Shown: positions 17,017-25,418, numbered from the stretch's first letter. The stretch is DNA of 64,000 bases from DATFPK01 sp035264885 (GCA_035264885.1 DATFPK010000063.1:1-64000); one strand, 5' to 3'. Notes: generated by a model from the letters alone, not told the origin. Numbers and translations are program-made.

Positions 17017-17759
17017 GCCTCCCGGGCGGCGAGCCGCCCGGTGGCCACCGTCTTCAGGTAGACGTCCTCCAGGGTCGTCGCGTCGTAGCGGCGCTTGAGG
17101 CCGTCGGCGTCGTCGAGGGCGACGATCCTGCCGCGGCTGATCAGGGCGATCTCCTCGCAGAGGGCCTCGGCCTCCTCGAGGTAGTGCGTCGTGAGGAGGA
17201 TGGTCGTCCCCTGCTCGTGCAGGCGGCGGATATAGCGCCAGAGCTCATGGCGCAACTCGACGTCGACTCCGGCGGTCGGCTCGTCGAGGATCACCAGGCG
17301 CGGCTCGTGCAGGAGGGCGCGGGCGAGCAGCAACCGCCGACGCATGCCGCCGGACAGCTTCGGCGCCCGCACGTCGCGCTTCGCGCGCAGGTCGAAGACG
17401 TCGATCATCTGATCGGCGCGCTCGGCGGCGGCGCGGCGGGGCATCCCGTAGTAGCCGCCGTGGTAGAGCAGGGTCTCCCGGACCGTCAGGAAGCGGTCGA
17501 GGTTCGGCTCCTGCTCGGAGACGCCGATCAGCCGCCGCGCCTCGAGGCTGCCCCCGGGCAGGCCGAAGACCTCGATCTCGCCCGCGGTCACGCGGATCAG
17601 GTTGCAGACGGCGCTGATCAGCGTCGTCTTGCCGGCGCCGTTGGGCCCGAGCAGGCCGAAGAAGCTCCCCGAAGGGACTTCGAGGTCGAGGCCGTCGAGG
17701 GCGACGGTGCCGTCGCCGTAGCGCTTGCCGAGGCCGCTGATCCGGAGGGCGGGTTCCAC
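17013..17759 (-). CDS. ABC-2 exporter ATP-binding protein (DrrA-like)
   Basis: The 248-residue ATPase has Walker A GPNGAGKTTL, the Q-loop SEQEPNLDRFLTVRE, signature LSGGMRRR, Walker B LVILDEPTAGVD and the H-loop LTTHYLEEAE. The GVD after Walker B and the C-terminal tail (DATTLEDVYLKTV) are usual for DrrA/CcmA-like exporters. It pairs with the overlapping downstream permease. Start is GTG 17759. There is no adjacent regulator that would suggest the exported compound. Confidence 0.92.
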   Translation of the reverse strand: MEPALRISGLGKRYGDGTVALDGLDLEVPSGSFFGLLGPNGAGKTTLISAVCNLIRVTAGEIEVFGLPGGSLEARRLIGVSEQEPNLDRFLTVRETLLYHGGYYGMPRRAAAERADQMIDVFDLRAKRDVRAPKLSGGMRRRLLLARALLHEPRLVILDEPTAGVDVELRHELWRYIRRLHEQGTTILLTTHYLEEAEALCEEIALISRGRIVALDDADGLKRRYDATTLEDVYLKTVATGRLAAREA

Positions 17760-17788
17760 GCCCTCAAGCTAGCGGGAGCAGGGGCCCC

Positions 17789-18475
17789 TCAGCCTTCGAC
17801 GCCGGTGGCCTCGTGCGGTGCGCCGACCGGCTTGCTCTCGGGGGAACCGCGCTGGCGCAGGTACACGGCGAAGATCGCGAACGACCCGACCGCGAGGAAC
17901 TCCGACTGCCAGTTCTGGAGAGTGCGGTTCCAGAAGTCACCCGTCCCGAGGTAGGTGACATAGGAGACCGTCGACTGCATGTGTTCGCTCTGCTCGGCGT
18001 TGTAGGCGGTCCAGCCGGTCACGGACTGGGCGAACCAGGCGCCGGCGAAGAGGAGCCCCATCAGGGTCAGCAGCGAGTTCGCGTAGAGGAAGTGGATCGC
18101 GCCCCGCGTCTTGGCCGGCCAGGGCGATTCCTCCTCGTCCGCGTGCGGACCGACCTTCTGCTCTTCGTCGGACTCCAGCCCCTCCTGGCCGGGTTCCTTG
18201 GACTCGGGTGACCCGCGTTGGATCAGGTAGGTCGTCGCCATCATGAAAAGGAGGAACTGGAGGTACTCGGACTGCCAGTTCTCCATGACGTCCTGGGCGA
18301 AGGACGACGAGGTGACGTAGCGGCCGTAGGAGAGCTCCTGCGGCTGCTCGTCCAGGAGTCTGGCGTGCGCCCGTTCCTCCTCGTTGTAGTCCGCGTGCCC
18401 GGCGATCGACTGGCCGCCGATGGCGAGCAGGCAGAGCAGCGCGAAGAAGAGGGTCAGCCCATTGTGCTTGAGCAC
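17789..18475 (-). CDS. DUF6766-like membrane protein with internal duplication
   Basis: This 228-residue protein has four predicted membrane helices in two homologous halves. Each half has a helix ending in a Gln-Ser pair (GGQSIAGHADYN; FAQSVTGWTAYN), a loop, the motif NWQSE, another helix, and the tail QRGSPESK. A charged Glu/Asp-rich cytoplasmic linker separates the halves. It resembles the actinobacterial DUF6766 family; the function is unknown. GTG 18475 was chosen because the first helix follows directly and GAGG lies about 10 nt upstream; the longer open frame upstream encodes an unrelated Arg/Pro-rich stretch. Confidence 0.75.
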   Translation of the reverse strand: MLKHNGLTLFFALLCLLAIGGQSIAGHADYNEEERAHARLLDEQPQELSYGRYVTSSSFAQDVMENWQSEYLQFLLFMMATTYLIQRGSPESKEPGQEGLESDEEQKVGPHADEEESPWPAKTRGAIHFLYANSLLTLMGLLFAGAWFAQSVTGWTAYNAEQSEHMQSTVSYVTYLGTGDFWNRTLQNWQSEFLAVGSFAIFAVYLRQRGSPESKPVGAPHEATGVEG

Positions 18476-18638
18476 GCTCAGCCTCAGTGGTGGGAAAGCC
18501 CGACGACGCTGGCGAGGACGATTCCGGCGACGATCAGGCCGAGATAGAGGAAGAAGATGGCGCGTACGGCTCCCACGCCCGATAAGGGTCGCAAGGGCGG
18601 CGGTCGTCAAACCGGCCTGGCGCGCCGATCTTCGCTGG

Positions 18639-18644
18639 TACCGT
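18639..18644 (+). promoter_or_regulatory. Leaderless-type -10 (TACCGT)
   Basis: The hexamer ends 8 nt before ATG 18653 of the methyltransferase gene; no Shine-Dalgarno sequence lies between them. Confidence 0.4.
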
Positions 18645-18652
18645 GGCGCGCG

Positions 18653-19696
18653 ATGCGGATCGGCGCCAAGCCGGACGGGGCAGTCGAGCGGCTCGGCCTG
18701 CTGCTCAACCTGATGCCGGTTCCGATCGGCGAATCGATGTTCGGGATGGCGGTGGCGCGGTCGCTCCAGGTGGCGCAGAAGACCGGGATGCTCGCAGCGC
18801 TGGCCGAACGCGCCTACACGGCCGAGGAGCTCGGCCGGGACCTGGGCCTCCAGGTCGAGGGGACAGCGCTCCTCCTCGACGTGCTGGCCGCGCAGGGCCA
18901 TGTGGAGATCCAGCCCGGCGAGCGCTACGAGATGACCGCCCGGGCCCGCCGCTGGCTCGACCCGTCATCCGACCGCTATGTCGGCGGCTTCCTCGCCGAC
19001 AACTGGCACTACTGGGAGTGGTGGGCGGGTCTCGAGGACCTGATCCGCGAGGGCAGGGCGGTCGAGCTCCACGACCGGCCGCCCGACGACCCCTACTGGC
19101 GCAGCTATATCCGCGGCCAGTACGAGGTCGCCCGTCTCTCGAGCGGCGAGGTGGCAAAGGGCGTCGACCTGGCTCCGGGCTCGACCTCGCTGCTCGACGT
19201 CGCCGGCGGGCACGGCGAGTTCTCGATGGCGCTCTGCCGCCGTCACGAGAGTCTGAACGCAACGATCGTCGACCTGGCCGGCAGCGCCGCGATCGGCCGC
19301 GAGATCGTTGCCGAGGCAGGCATGGCGGACCGGATCCGGTACGTCGAGGGGGACATGTTCGAGGCGGATTTCGGCGGCCCCCACGACGGCGCGCTGTGCT
19401 TCAACATCGTCCACCACCTCCCGCAGGAGCGCGCCCGGGAGCTCTTCGCCAAGATCCGCGGCTCGCTCCGTCCCGGGTCGCCGCTCTGCGTCCTCGAGCT
19501 GTTCGACCGGCCGCCCGGCAAGCAGCCCGACTCCGGCGCGCTGATGGGGCTGTTCTTCCACCTCACGTCGGGCGCCGACACGTACACGGTCCCCGAGGTC
19601 TCGGACTGGATGACCGCCTCGGGCTTCCGCGCCCCGAAGGCGATCACCTTCAGGACCCTGCCCAGTCTCGCCCTGCTGCGGGGCGAAGCGGCCTAG
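18653..19696 (+). CDS. SAM-dependent methyltransferase (plant/bacterial O-methyltransferase-2 type)
   Basis: The 347-residue protein has an N-terminal winged-helix dimerisation domain (LAERAYTAEELGRDLGLQ, then LLLDVLAAQGHVE) and a C-terminal class I methyltransferase fold. The SAM-binding motif is LLDVAGGHGEFSMAL, followed by the acidic loop ATIVDLAG, the EGDMFE segment, and NIVHHLPQE. This is the layout of O-methyltransferases acting on aromatic or polyketide hydroxyls. There is no biosynthetic cluster nearby to suggest a substrate. ATG 18653 matches a leaderless promoter; an upstream in-frame ATG at 18557 would add an unrelated basic stretch. Its stop overlaps the convergent RDD gene. Confidence 0.83.
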   Translation: MRIGAKPDGAVERLGLLLNLMPVPIGESMFGMAVARSLQVAQKTGMLAALAERAYTAEELGRDLGLQVEGTALLLDVLAAQGHVEIQPGERYEMTARARRWLDPSSDRYVGGFLADNWHYWEWWAGLEDLIREGRAVELHDRPPDDPYWRSYIRGQYEVARLSSGEVAKGVDLAPGSTSLLDVAGGHGEFSMALCRRHESLNATIVDLAGSAAIGREIVAEAGMADRIRYVEGDMFEADFGGPHDGALCFNIVHHLPQERARELFAKIRGSLRPGSPLCVLELFDRPPGKQPDSGALMGLFFHLTSGADTYTVPEVSDWMTASGFRAPKAITFRTLPSLALLRGEAA

Positions 19697-20694
19697 GGGC
19701 CGGGCGGCGCCTCGCCGTCCTCGCCGGACCAGGGGGCCGTCCGCGGCCTCTCGCGCGCGTACATCACATCGGTCCCGGCGAACCGGTCGTGGAAGCCGCG
19801 GCGGCGGTCGGAGAAGAGGACCCCCGCGAACCCGAGACCGAGCGGGATAGCGGCGAGAACCAGGCCGACCAGGCGCCGCAGAGCCACTCGGGCCCCTAGC
19901 CCCGGAGCCCCTTCGTCGGCGATCCGGATTCCCAGCAGGCGCATGCCCGGCGTCTGCGCGGCCAGCGTCCAGAACATGAAGAGGTAGGCGCAGCTCGCCG
20001 CGATCCAGGCGCCGACGCCCAGCACCAAGACCGGCGCCGACGCTGCACCCGAGCCGGGGAACAGCCGGTCGGCGATGAAGGTCACGAGCGCGGTGGCGGC
20101 GAGCAGGGCCCCGTTGACGATCGCGGCGTCGACGGCGATCGCCAGCATCCGGGTTACGCCGCCGGCGTGATCCGTGGGCGCGGCGCGGCGAGGCCGGCGC
20201 ACGAGCCGCCGCACAAGCCGCTCGAGCCCGTCGTCGAGCCGCCGCGCCGCGCTGCGCAGCTCCCGTGCGATGTCCTCGAAGAATCCGACTCCCTGGGCGG
20301 TCAGGGCGCTGCGTACCTCCGGCGCCTCGGCGATCCGCTCGACCAGCTTCTGGGCCTCGTCGCTCGCCAGGAGCCGCTCCCAGATGCGCTCGACCATCTC
20401 GCTGTCCAACGCCTCGACCAGCGCCCGCTCGACGGCCGGGCTCCTGAGCGCCTCGCCGACCGCCTCCTCGACCGCCGGTCCCTGGAGGACCCGCCCGATC
20501 GCTCGCTCGACAGCAGTGCTCTCGGTCGCCCGGACGATCGCCTCCTCGAGGGCTCGCTCGGCGGCGGCGTCGAGGCCCGCGACTCCGGCCACCCGCGCCG
20601 CGCCTCGCGCCCCGCTTCCCAGCAGCCGCTCCGGCAGCGAGCCGCCGCGCGGGGCGGGGGGATCGGCGGGGGAGGACCTTCTCGATTCCGCCAC
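19693..20694 (-). CDS. RDD-family membrane protein with long helical N-terminal region
   Basis: In this 333-residue protein, residues about 25-165 are a non-membrane region rich in repeats of VERAI/VEEAV/VERAL heptad-like units (EAIVRATESTAVERAI, EEAVGEALRSPAVERAL), probably an amphipathic helical array. After a basic stretch, the RDD domain with three membrane helices follows (MLAIAVDAAIVNG, then QTPGMRLLGIRI, then DRRRGFHDRFAGT). The RDD signature residues are present. Function is unknown; RDD proteins are often transport-related. GTG 20694 is seven bases after TAGACT on the minus strand, fitting a leaderless transcript. It converges on the methyltransferase with overlapping stops. Confidence 0.82.
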   Translation of the reverse strand: MAESRRSSPADPPAPRGGSLPERLLGSGARGAARVAGVAGLDAAAERALEEAIVRATESTAVERAIGRVLQGPAVEEAVGEALRSPAVERALVEALDSEMVERIWERLLASDEAQKLVERIAEAPEVRSALTAQGVGFFEDIARELRSAARRLDDGLERLVRRLVRRPRRAAPTDHAGGVTRMLAIAVDAAIVNGALLAATALVTFIADRLFPGSGAASAPVLVLGVGAWIAASCAYLFMFWTLAAQTPGMRLLGIRIADEGAPGLGARVALRRLVGLVLAAIPLGLGFAGVLFSDRRRGFHDRFAGTDVMYARERPRTAPWSGEDGEAPPGP

Positions 20695-20701
20695 GCGGGC
20701 C

Positions 20702-20707
20702 AGTCTA
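20702..20707 (-). promoter_or_regulatory. Leaderless-type -10 (TAGACT) of the RDD gene
   Basis: On the minus strand TAGACT ends 7 nt before GTG 20694. Confidence 0.45.
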
Positions 20708-20783
20708 GGAATGGGGTCGGCCGACGAGGAGGCGGCCGGCGGAGCAGGGCGCGGGGTTTCGTAACGATCCGCACCCTCTCGTT

Positions 20784-20809
20784 AGCTGTGTGACGGACAA
20801 CACACAGCT
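20784..20809 (+). promoter_or_regulatory. Perfect 9-bp inverted repeat upstream of the Rpf-like gene
   Basis: AGCTGTGTG and CACACAGCT are exact complements around an 8-nt loop and are followed by a pyrimidine-rich run (TTCCTCGTTCTTTCC). It could be an operator for either divergent gene or an attenuator-like hairpin in the long leader. The 320-bp region 20695-21014 holds no recognised gene. Its downstream part also has an 8-bp pair (AGCCCGGC near 20863 with GCCGGGCT near 20903), suggesting a structured leader RNA. Confidence 0.45.
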
Positions 20810-21014
20810 TTCCTCGTTCTTTCCTAACATGGCGTCCTCCCAAGGGGGAGACAAGCCCGGCGAGCGCAGGGGAAACGCGCTTCACAGCCACCAGGCCGGG
20901 CTCGACCAACCTTGCCAGTCGCCGCCCCCGCGGCCCGCCGAGCGGACCCGGAGGGGATCGCCGCGCGCCGGACGCGCCGCGGGCAGGCGATGGGCCGTGA
21001 ACGGAGCAGATCGA

Positions 21015-21509
21015 ATGCCGAGCAGAAGATCGATTTCGACCATCGCCGTGACGCTGGGCGCGCTGTTCCCGGCCGCCGCGATCGCCGCTGCGGTCGACGC
21101 GCCGTTGCCGGGCAGCGGCGAGGGGCGTGCGGACGTCGTCGCCGGGGACGTGCTTGAGCGCCCGGCCCAGCGCCTCCACCAGGCGATCCAGCTACAGGTC
21201 CGTGAGATGCGCCGACAGGCCCTCGAGCGCGCCGCGCGCGCCGAGGCGCGCCGGCAGGCCGAGTTCGCCGGACTCGGCGTCTCGACGTCGACCCTCGAGG
21301 CGATCGCCGCCTGCGAGTCGGGCGGGGACCCGGCCGCGGTCTCGTCCGACGGGACCTACCGCGGCAAGTACCAGTTCGACTACGGCACCTGGGCATCAGT
21401 CGGCGGCAGCGGGGACCCCGCAGCCGCTCCCGAGGGCGAGCAGGACTACCGGGCGGCGCTGCTCTACTCGCAGTCGGCGTCGAGCCCGTGGCCGAACTGC
21501 GGCGTCTAG
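21015..21509 (+). CDS. Secreted transglycosylase-like (resuscitation-promoting-factor-like) protein
   Basis: The 164-residue protein begins with an export signal (SISTIAVTLGALFPAAAIAAA), then a helical region rich in Arg/Gln/Ala, and a C-terminal Rpf/lysozyme-like domain. The domain opens with LEAIAACESGGDPAAV, which holds the catalytic Glu, and continues with YRGKYQFDYGTWASVGG and the terminal SPWPNCGV. Such proteins cleave peptidoglycan and can stimulate regrowth of dormant actinobacteria. ATG 21015 is chosen because the signal peptide starts there, although an open frame extends back to 20790. The long untranslated region upstream looks structured. Confidence 0.82.
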   Translation: MPSRRSISTIAVTLGALFPAAAIAAAVDAPLPGSGEGRADVVAGDVLERPAQRLHQAIQLQVREMRRQALERAARAEARRQAEFAGLGVSTSTLEAIAACESGGDPAAVSSDGTYRGKYQFDYGTWASVGGSGDPAAAPEGEQDYRAALLYSQSASSPWPNCGV

Positions 21510-21563
21510 CCGGACCGATCTGCGGCGACCAGGCGGACGGCATTGCGCCTCGGTGAGGCACCG

Positions 21564-22283
21564 TCAGGCGGCGTCGCCCCTCTGCGGCCTCAGCAGCGCC
21601 TCGCGGAAGACCCGCTCCTCCTCGGCGAACAGCGGCCCGAACGTCCGCTCGCGGTCGAGCAGCGCCCGGCGCTTGGTCTCCAGCGTCGCCGCTCGGGGCG
21701 CCGCGGCGATCGCCATGGCGACCTCGAGCGCTCGCTCGACGACGTCCCGCGGCGCCACCTCGCTGACGGCCCCCAGCCGGAGCGCCTCCTCGGCGCCGAA
21801 CACCCGGCCGGTGAGGCATATCTCGGCGGCGGCGGCCGCCGAGAGAACGGCCCGGGCGGCGGCATAGGACGGCGGAATTCCGCGCCGCAGCTCCGGGAAC
21901 CCGAAGGTCGCCCCGGTAGCCGCGATCCGCAGGTCGCAGAGCAGGGCGAGCGCGAACCCCCCGGCCACCGCGGGGCCGTTCACCGCCGCCACCACTGGGC
22001 GCGGGCAGGAGCCGACCGCGTCGAAGGCCGCGGCCGACGTCTCGACGAGCCGGCGCTTATGAGCGGCGTCGCCGCCGAACTGCGTCACGTCCATTCCGGC
22101 GCAGAAGGCGCTGCCGGCTCCGGTCAGAACCACGCAGCCGACGGTGTCGTCGTCGCCCAGGCCGGCGAAGCACTCCGCCAGCTCGACCCGAAGGTCGATC
22201 GAGAGGGCGTTCCGCTTCTCGGGCCGCTGGAGGGTGATCAGGGCGACCGCTTCCCGCCGCTCGATCGAAAGCAGGCTGGCCAC
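21564..22283 (-). CDS. Enoyl-CoA hydratase/isomerase family protein
   Basis: The 239-residue crotonase-fold protein has the oxyanion-hole segments [15 protein letters not shown] and [19 protein letters not shown]. In the second active-site region ([13 protein letters not shown]) the catalytic Glu of FPE is retained. The other typical hydratase Glu is less clear (Ala/Gly-rich), so isomerase or another crotonase reaction is possible. GTG 22283 starts directly before the first strand ([17 protein letters not shown]). It is divergent from the YjbQ gene with about 50 bp between starts. It is the first of two crotonase genes in the window. Confidence 0.85.
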   Translation of the reverse strand: MASLLSIERREAVALITLQRPEKRNALSIDLRVELAECFAGLGDDDTVGCVVLTGAGSAFCAGMDVTQFGGDAAHKRRLVETSAAAFDAVGSCPRPVVAAVNGPAVAGGFALALLCDLRIAATGATFGFPELRRGIPPSYAAARAVLSAAAAAEICLTGRVFGAEEALRLGAVSEVAPRDVVERALEVAMAIAAAPRAATLETKRRALLDRERTFGPLFAEEERVFREALLRPQRGDAA

Positions 22284-22332
22284 GGTCCGATCGTATCCTC
22301 GTGCCCGCGCGGTTCTGGGATGCTGCGGGCCC

Positions 22333-22794
22333 ATGAGGTCCCACACCGCGTATCTGACTTTCCAGACCGAGCGCCGGCGTGAGCTGATCCGGATCACCGA
22401 TGACGTCCAGGAGGCGGTTGATACCGCCGGCATAGCCGAAGGCATGGCGCTGGTCTCGGCGATGCACATCACGGCCGGTGTCTGGGTCAACGACGACGAG
22501 CCGGGCATCCACGAGGACACCCTCGAGTGGCTCGACAAGATCGCACCACCGAGCTGGCAGTCGCCCGCCAACGAGGTTGCCAAGGCCCTGTTGCCGGAGG
22601 GTGAGGACTACCGCCACCACCGTGGCGGCGAGGACAACGGGGACGCCCATCTCAAGAACCTCCTCGTCCACCACCAGGCGATCCTGCCGGTCACCGACGG
22701 GCGCCTTGACCTCGGGCCGTGGCAGCAGGTCTTCTACTGCGAGTTCGACGGCCGCCGCCCGAAGCGGCTCGTGATCAAGGTCCTCGGCGAGTGA
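22333..22794 (+). CDS. YjbQ family protein (UPF0047, secondary thiamine-phosphate synthase-like)
   Basis: The 153-residue protein is a close match to the YjbQ family. Hallmarks are [18 protein letters not shown] with the conserved His, the H-H-R-G segment ([19 protein letters not shown]), and [15 protein letters not shown]. Family members have weak thiamine-phosphate synthase activity in vitro; their cell role is not settled. ATG 22333 is chosen because the domain starts immediately after it; the longer frame upstream is antisense to the crotonase gene. Confidence 0.88.
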   Translation: MRSHTAYLTFQTERRRELIRITDDVQEAVDTAGIAEGMALVSAMHITAGVWVNDDEPGIHEDTLEWLDKIAPPSWQSPANEVAKALLPEGEDYRHHRGGEDNGDAHLKNLLVHHQAILPVTDGRLDLGPWQQVFYCEFDGRRPKRLVIKVLGE

Positions 22795-22798
22795 CCGG

Positions 22799-22996
22799 CT
22801 AGAGGACCGGCCGATGGAGCCGCTCGGCGGCGGGCGGGAGTGCCGACCCGAGTGGGCGGACTTCGCGTGGCACCAGCGGGTCGTGCAGAGGCCGGACCGG
22901 CATGAAGGCCGGCGCGAACCGCTCGAGCTGGCGCTCGATGCATCGCGAGCAACTGCATTCGGGGAGAGTGAGGCCGGTGTTGGGACAGGTGGACAA
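22799..22996 (-). CDS. Putative small zinc-binding protein (65 aa)
   Basis: A TTG start would give a 65-residue product with four cysteines in a compact pattern (CPNTGLTLPECSCSRC), as in small treble-clef or ribbon zinc sites, followed by IERQLERFAPAFM and a proline-rich tail. No ribosome binding site is clear and the length is short, so this may be chance. It lies between YjbQ and the Ppx gene on the opposite strand. Confidence 0.35.
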   Translation of the reverse strand: MSTCPNTGLTLPECSCSRCIERQLERFAPAFMPVRPLHDPLVPREVRPLGSALPPAAERLHRPVL

Positions 22997-23065
22997 GGGC
23001 TGGGCCGGCGGGGGGAGGAAGCACGCTCAGAGTAGCCACGGGAGCGGCGGCAAAAAGCTGAGAGG

Positions 23066-23938
23066 ATGCGGCTCGTGCGGATCGGCGTGATCGACATCGG
23101 CACGAACACGACGCGCCTGCTGGTGGCCGACGTCGAGGGGGAGTCGCTGCGGCCGGTCGCCGAGCGCCGCCAGTTCGTCAGCCCCACCCGCGGCACCGAG
23201 CCCGCGCTCGCCGCGCTGGTCGAGGCCGAGGCCCGCCGCGCCCGGGCCGAAGGCGCCGAGGAGCTGGTGGTCGCCGGCACCGGCTCCCTCCGGCAGTACG
23301 CGGAGCTGCGCCGCCTCGAGCGCGCCTGCCGCCGGTCCGGCGCCGGTCCGCTGCGGATCCTTTCGGCCGGCGAGGAGGCCCGGCTTGCCTTTAGCGGCGC
23401 CACCGCCGGCCGCGACGACGCCGGCCCCTTGGCCGTCGTCGACGTCGGCGGCGGGTCCACCGAGGTCGCGATCGGCAGCCCCGGCGGCGACCCCGGCTGG
23501 TGGGCTTCGCGCCCCGTCGGCTCGCGAGTGCTGATCGAACGCGTCCGCCCCAGCGATCCGCCCGCGGCAAACCACATCTCCGCGATGCGCGCCGCGGTCG
23601 CGCGGCGGCTTGCCAACCTCGAGCCTTCGGGCCTCCCCGAGGCGACGCTCGCGGTCGGCGGCGGCGCCGCGTCGCTGCGGCTCCTCTGCGGCCCGCGCGC
23701 CGGGCCCGGCGAGCTCGGGGCGGCGCTGCGCGCGGTCACCGAGGGCCCGGCGAAGCGGGTCGCCGAGCAGACCGGGATCGCGCCGGAGCGGGTACGCCTC
23801 CTGCCCGCGGCGCTGGTCGTCCTCGAGGGGCTCTGCGAGCTGCTGCCCGTGCCGTTCGAGATCGGCTCGGGCGGCGTCCGGGAGGGCCTGGCGCTAAGCC
23901 GGGCGGCGGCGCCCGCCGGCGCCGCGGGAGGATCGTGA
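23066..23938 (+). CDS. Ppx/GppA family exopolyphosphatase, short form
   Basis: The 290-residue protein is an actin/hexokinase-fold phosphatase that hydrolyses polyphosphate or (p)ppGpp. The phosphate-binding motifs are GVIDIGTNTTRLLVADV at the start and VVDVGGGSTEVAI near residue 135, and AVGGGAASL follows near residue 195. It has only the two catalytic domains, as in mycobacterial PPX1/PPX2, and lacks the C-terminal HD-like domain of E. coli Ppx. The next gene, overlapping by GTGA, encodes a separate HD-domain protein. A second Ppx lies at 32800. Confidence 0.88.
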   Translation: MRLVRIGVIDIGTNTTRLLVADVEGESLRPVAERRQFVSPTRGTEPALAALVEAEARRARAEGAEELVVAGTGSLRQYAELRRLERACRRSGAGPLRILSAGEEARLAFSGATAGRDDAGPLAVVDVGGGSTEVAIGSPGGDPGWWASRPVGSRVLIERVRPSDPPAANHISAMRAAVARRLANLEPSGLPEATLAVGGGAASLRLLCGPRAGPGELGAALRAVTEGPAKRVAEQTGIAPERVRLLPAALVVLEGLCELLPVPFEIGSGGVREGLALSRAAAPAGAAGGS

Positions 23939-24783
23939 GCGAGGAGCAGGTCCCGGCGCCGAAGCCGGAGGGACCGTCGCCGAAGCCGCCGCGGGAGGCG
24001 ATCGAGGAGGCGAGCGTGCGCGCCCCTACCCGCGGCAATCGCCGCCTCGAGGCGTTCCTCGACGCGGTGAACTCGGACGTCCAGGTGAGGACATGGTGGT
24101 ACCTGGCGCAGGTCCACGCCAAGCGCCTCGGGATGTCGGACCACTCGTGGGTCCACGTCCAGATCGTGCTCAACGTCGCGCTGCGGCTGCTGCGCCTGCT
24201 CACCAAGGCGGGTGTCCAGTCGGCCATGGTCTCCGACCACGGGATGCGCGACCGCGACGCCGAGGTGGTCGTCGCCGGTGGCGCCCTCCTCCATGACGTC
24301 GGCATGTCGATTCACCGCGCCGAGCACGAGGCGTACAGCCTGTTCCTGGCCGAGGCTGCGCTCGGCAGGCTGCTGGCCCGCCCCTACGAGGAGCCCGAAC
24401 GCTCGATCGTCACCGGCGAGATCCTCCACGCGATCATCGGCCACCGGCGACAGGGCGAGCCCTACACGCTCGAGGCCGGCATCGTTCGCGTCGCCGACGC
24501 GCTCGACATGGCCGGAGGGCGGTCCCGGATCCCGCTCGAGTCCGGGCAGGAAGGCATCCACTCGATCTCGGCGGCGGCGATCGACGAGGTGCGGATCTCG
24601 GCCGGCGAGCAGCTCCCGGTCCGGGTCGAGATCGAGATGAACAACTCGGCCGGCGTCTTCCAGGTCGACGACCTGCTCGCGACGAAGATCCGCGGCACGC
24701 CGCTCGACGGCAGGATCGAGGTCGTCGCCGAGGTGCAGGGCGAGAGCGAGAAGCGTCTGTTGACCGGGTTCCGGCTCGGCTAG
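23935..24783 (+). CDS. HD-domain metal-dependent phosphohydrolase
   Basis: The 282-residue cytoplasmic protein has an HD domain: DHSWVHVQIVLN gives the first His, LLHDVGMSIHR the HD pair, and VRVADALDMA the last Asp. The C-terminal 80 residues form a separate beta-rich part (VRVEIEMNNSAGVFQVDDLL). The substrate is unknown; HD proteins hydrolyse nucleotides or cyclic dinucleotides. GTG 23935 overlaps the Ppx stop, so the two are co-translated and may work as a pair. Its own stop overlaps the convergent M23 peptidase gene. Confidence 0.83.
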   Translation: MSEEQVPAPKPEGPSPKPPREAIEEASVRAPTRGNRRLEAFLDAVNSDVQVRTWWYLAQVHAKRLGMSDHSWVHVQIVLNVALRLLRLLTKAGVQSAMVSDHGMRDRDAEVVVAGGALLHDVGMSIHRAEHEAYSLFLAEAALGRLLARPYEEPERSIVTGEILHAIIGHRRQGEPYTLEAGIVRVADALDMAGGRSRIPLESGQEGIHSISAAAIDEVRISAGEQLPVRVEIEMNNSAGVFQVDDLLATKIRGTPLDGRIEVVAEVQGESEKRLLTGFRLG

Positions 24784-25340
24784 CCGCGCAGGACCGGCGG
24801 AAGCCGAGGCGGGGCCGGGGTATCCAGTCGCTCCACGAACGGGACCGGGTCGAGGACGGGCCCATAGGGCCCCCGACCGGCTCGCAGCTCGAAGTGGAGG
24901 TGGTTGCCCCAGCACGAGCCGGTGCAGCCGAGCTCGCCCAGCTTCTGCCCGGAGCCGACGCGGTCGCCGGGGGCGACCAGCGCCGGCGAGAGCATGTGGA
25001 AGTAGTTGTAGGTGCGGTCGCCGCGGGCGTCGTAGATCGAGACGTAGTTGCCGCGACCGCCGTCGTCCCCCGTTTCGAGGACGACCGCGTCGTCGACCGC
25101 GATCAGCGGCGTGCCGGCGGGAGCGAAGAGGTCGATGCCCTCGTGTCCGCGGCCGGCCTCGAGCGCGTCGCCGAACCGGGGCTCGACGCTCAGCGGCAGG
25201 ACCGGCCGGGGATCGACGTCAACCGGCTTGGGCGGGTCGATGAAGGCCGCGGCCGGGCACGCCGCGACCAGCGCCAGGACGGCGCTTGCGCTGAGGGCGG
25301 CGGCTGGACGCCGCCGCGATGTCCCCTTCCGGAACGGCAC
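24780..25340 (-). CDS. Secreted M23 family metallopeptidase (LytM-like)
   Basis: The 186-residue protein has a signal peptide ending near ALVAACPAAAF; the VAAC could also serve as a lipobox, so it may be a lipoprotein. The M23 domain has zinc ligands in GRGHEGIDL (HxxxD) and NHLHFEL (HxH), with NYFHMLSPALVAPGD between them. It should cleave peptidoglycan cross-bridges or act as a murein hydrolase activator. A perfect palindrome like a BlaI operator lies 80-90 bp upstream of the start. It converges on the HD gene with overlapping stops. Confidence 0.88.
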   Translation of the reverse strand: MPFRKGTSRRRPAAALSASAVLALVAACPAAAFIDPPKPVDVDPRPVLPLSVEPRFGDALEAGRGHEGIDLFAPAGTPLIAVDDAVVLETGDDGGRGNYVSIYDARGDRTYNYFHMLSPALVAPGDRVGSGQKLGELGCTGSCWGNHLHFELRAGRGPYGPVLDPVPFVERLDTPAPPRLPPVLRG

Positions 25341-25418
25341 GGAAAACTCCCTTGGTGGCGTGCTGCGCGCCTGCGGCCGCGCGAAGCGGGCGGCCCTGCG
25401 GCAGGCGTGAGCTGGCTA

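Noticed and set aside
20784..21014. Possible c-di-AMP (ydaO-yuaA) riboswitch before the Rpf-like gene
   Set aside because: The leader is long and hairpin-rich, but the conserved GGGGTGAA and CCGTCAGCTAAC-type segments are absent, so only a generic structured leader is claimed.
22057..24915. A 952-codon open frame on the minus strand
   Set aside because: It is antisense to the crotonase 5' end, YjbQ, Ppx and HD genes, has no domain pattern and an Arg/Pro/Ser-rich composition typical of shadow frames in GC-rich DNA.
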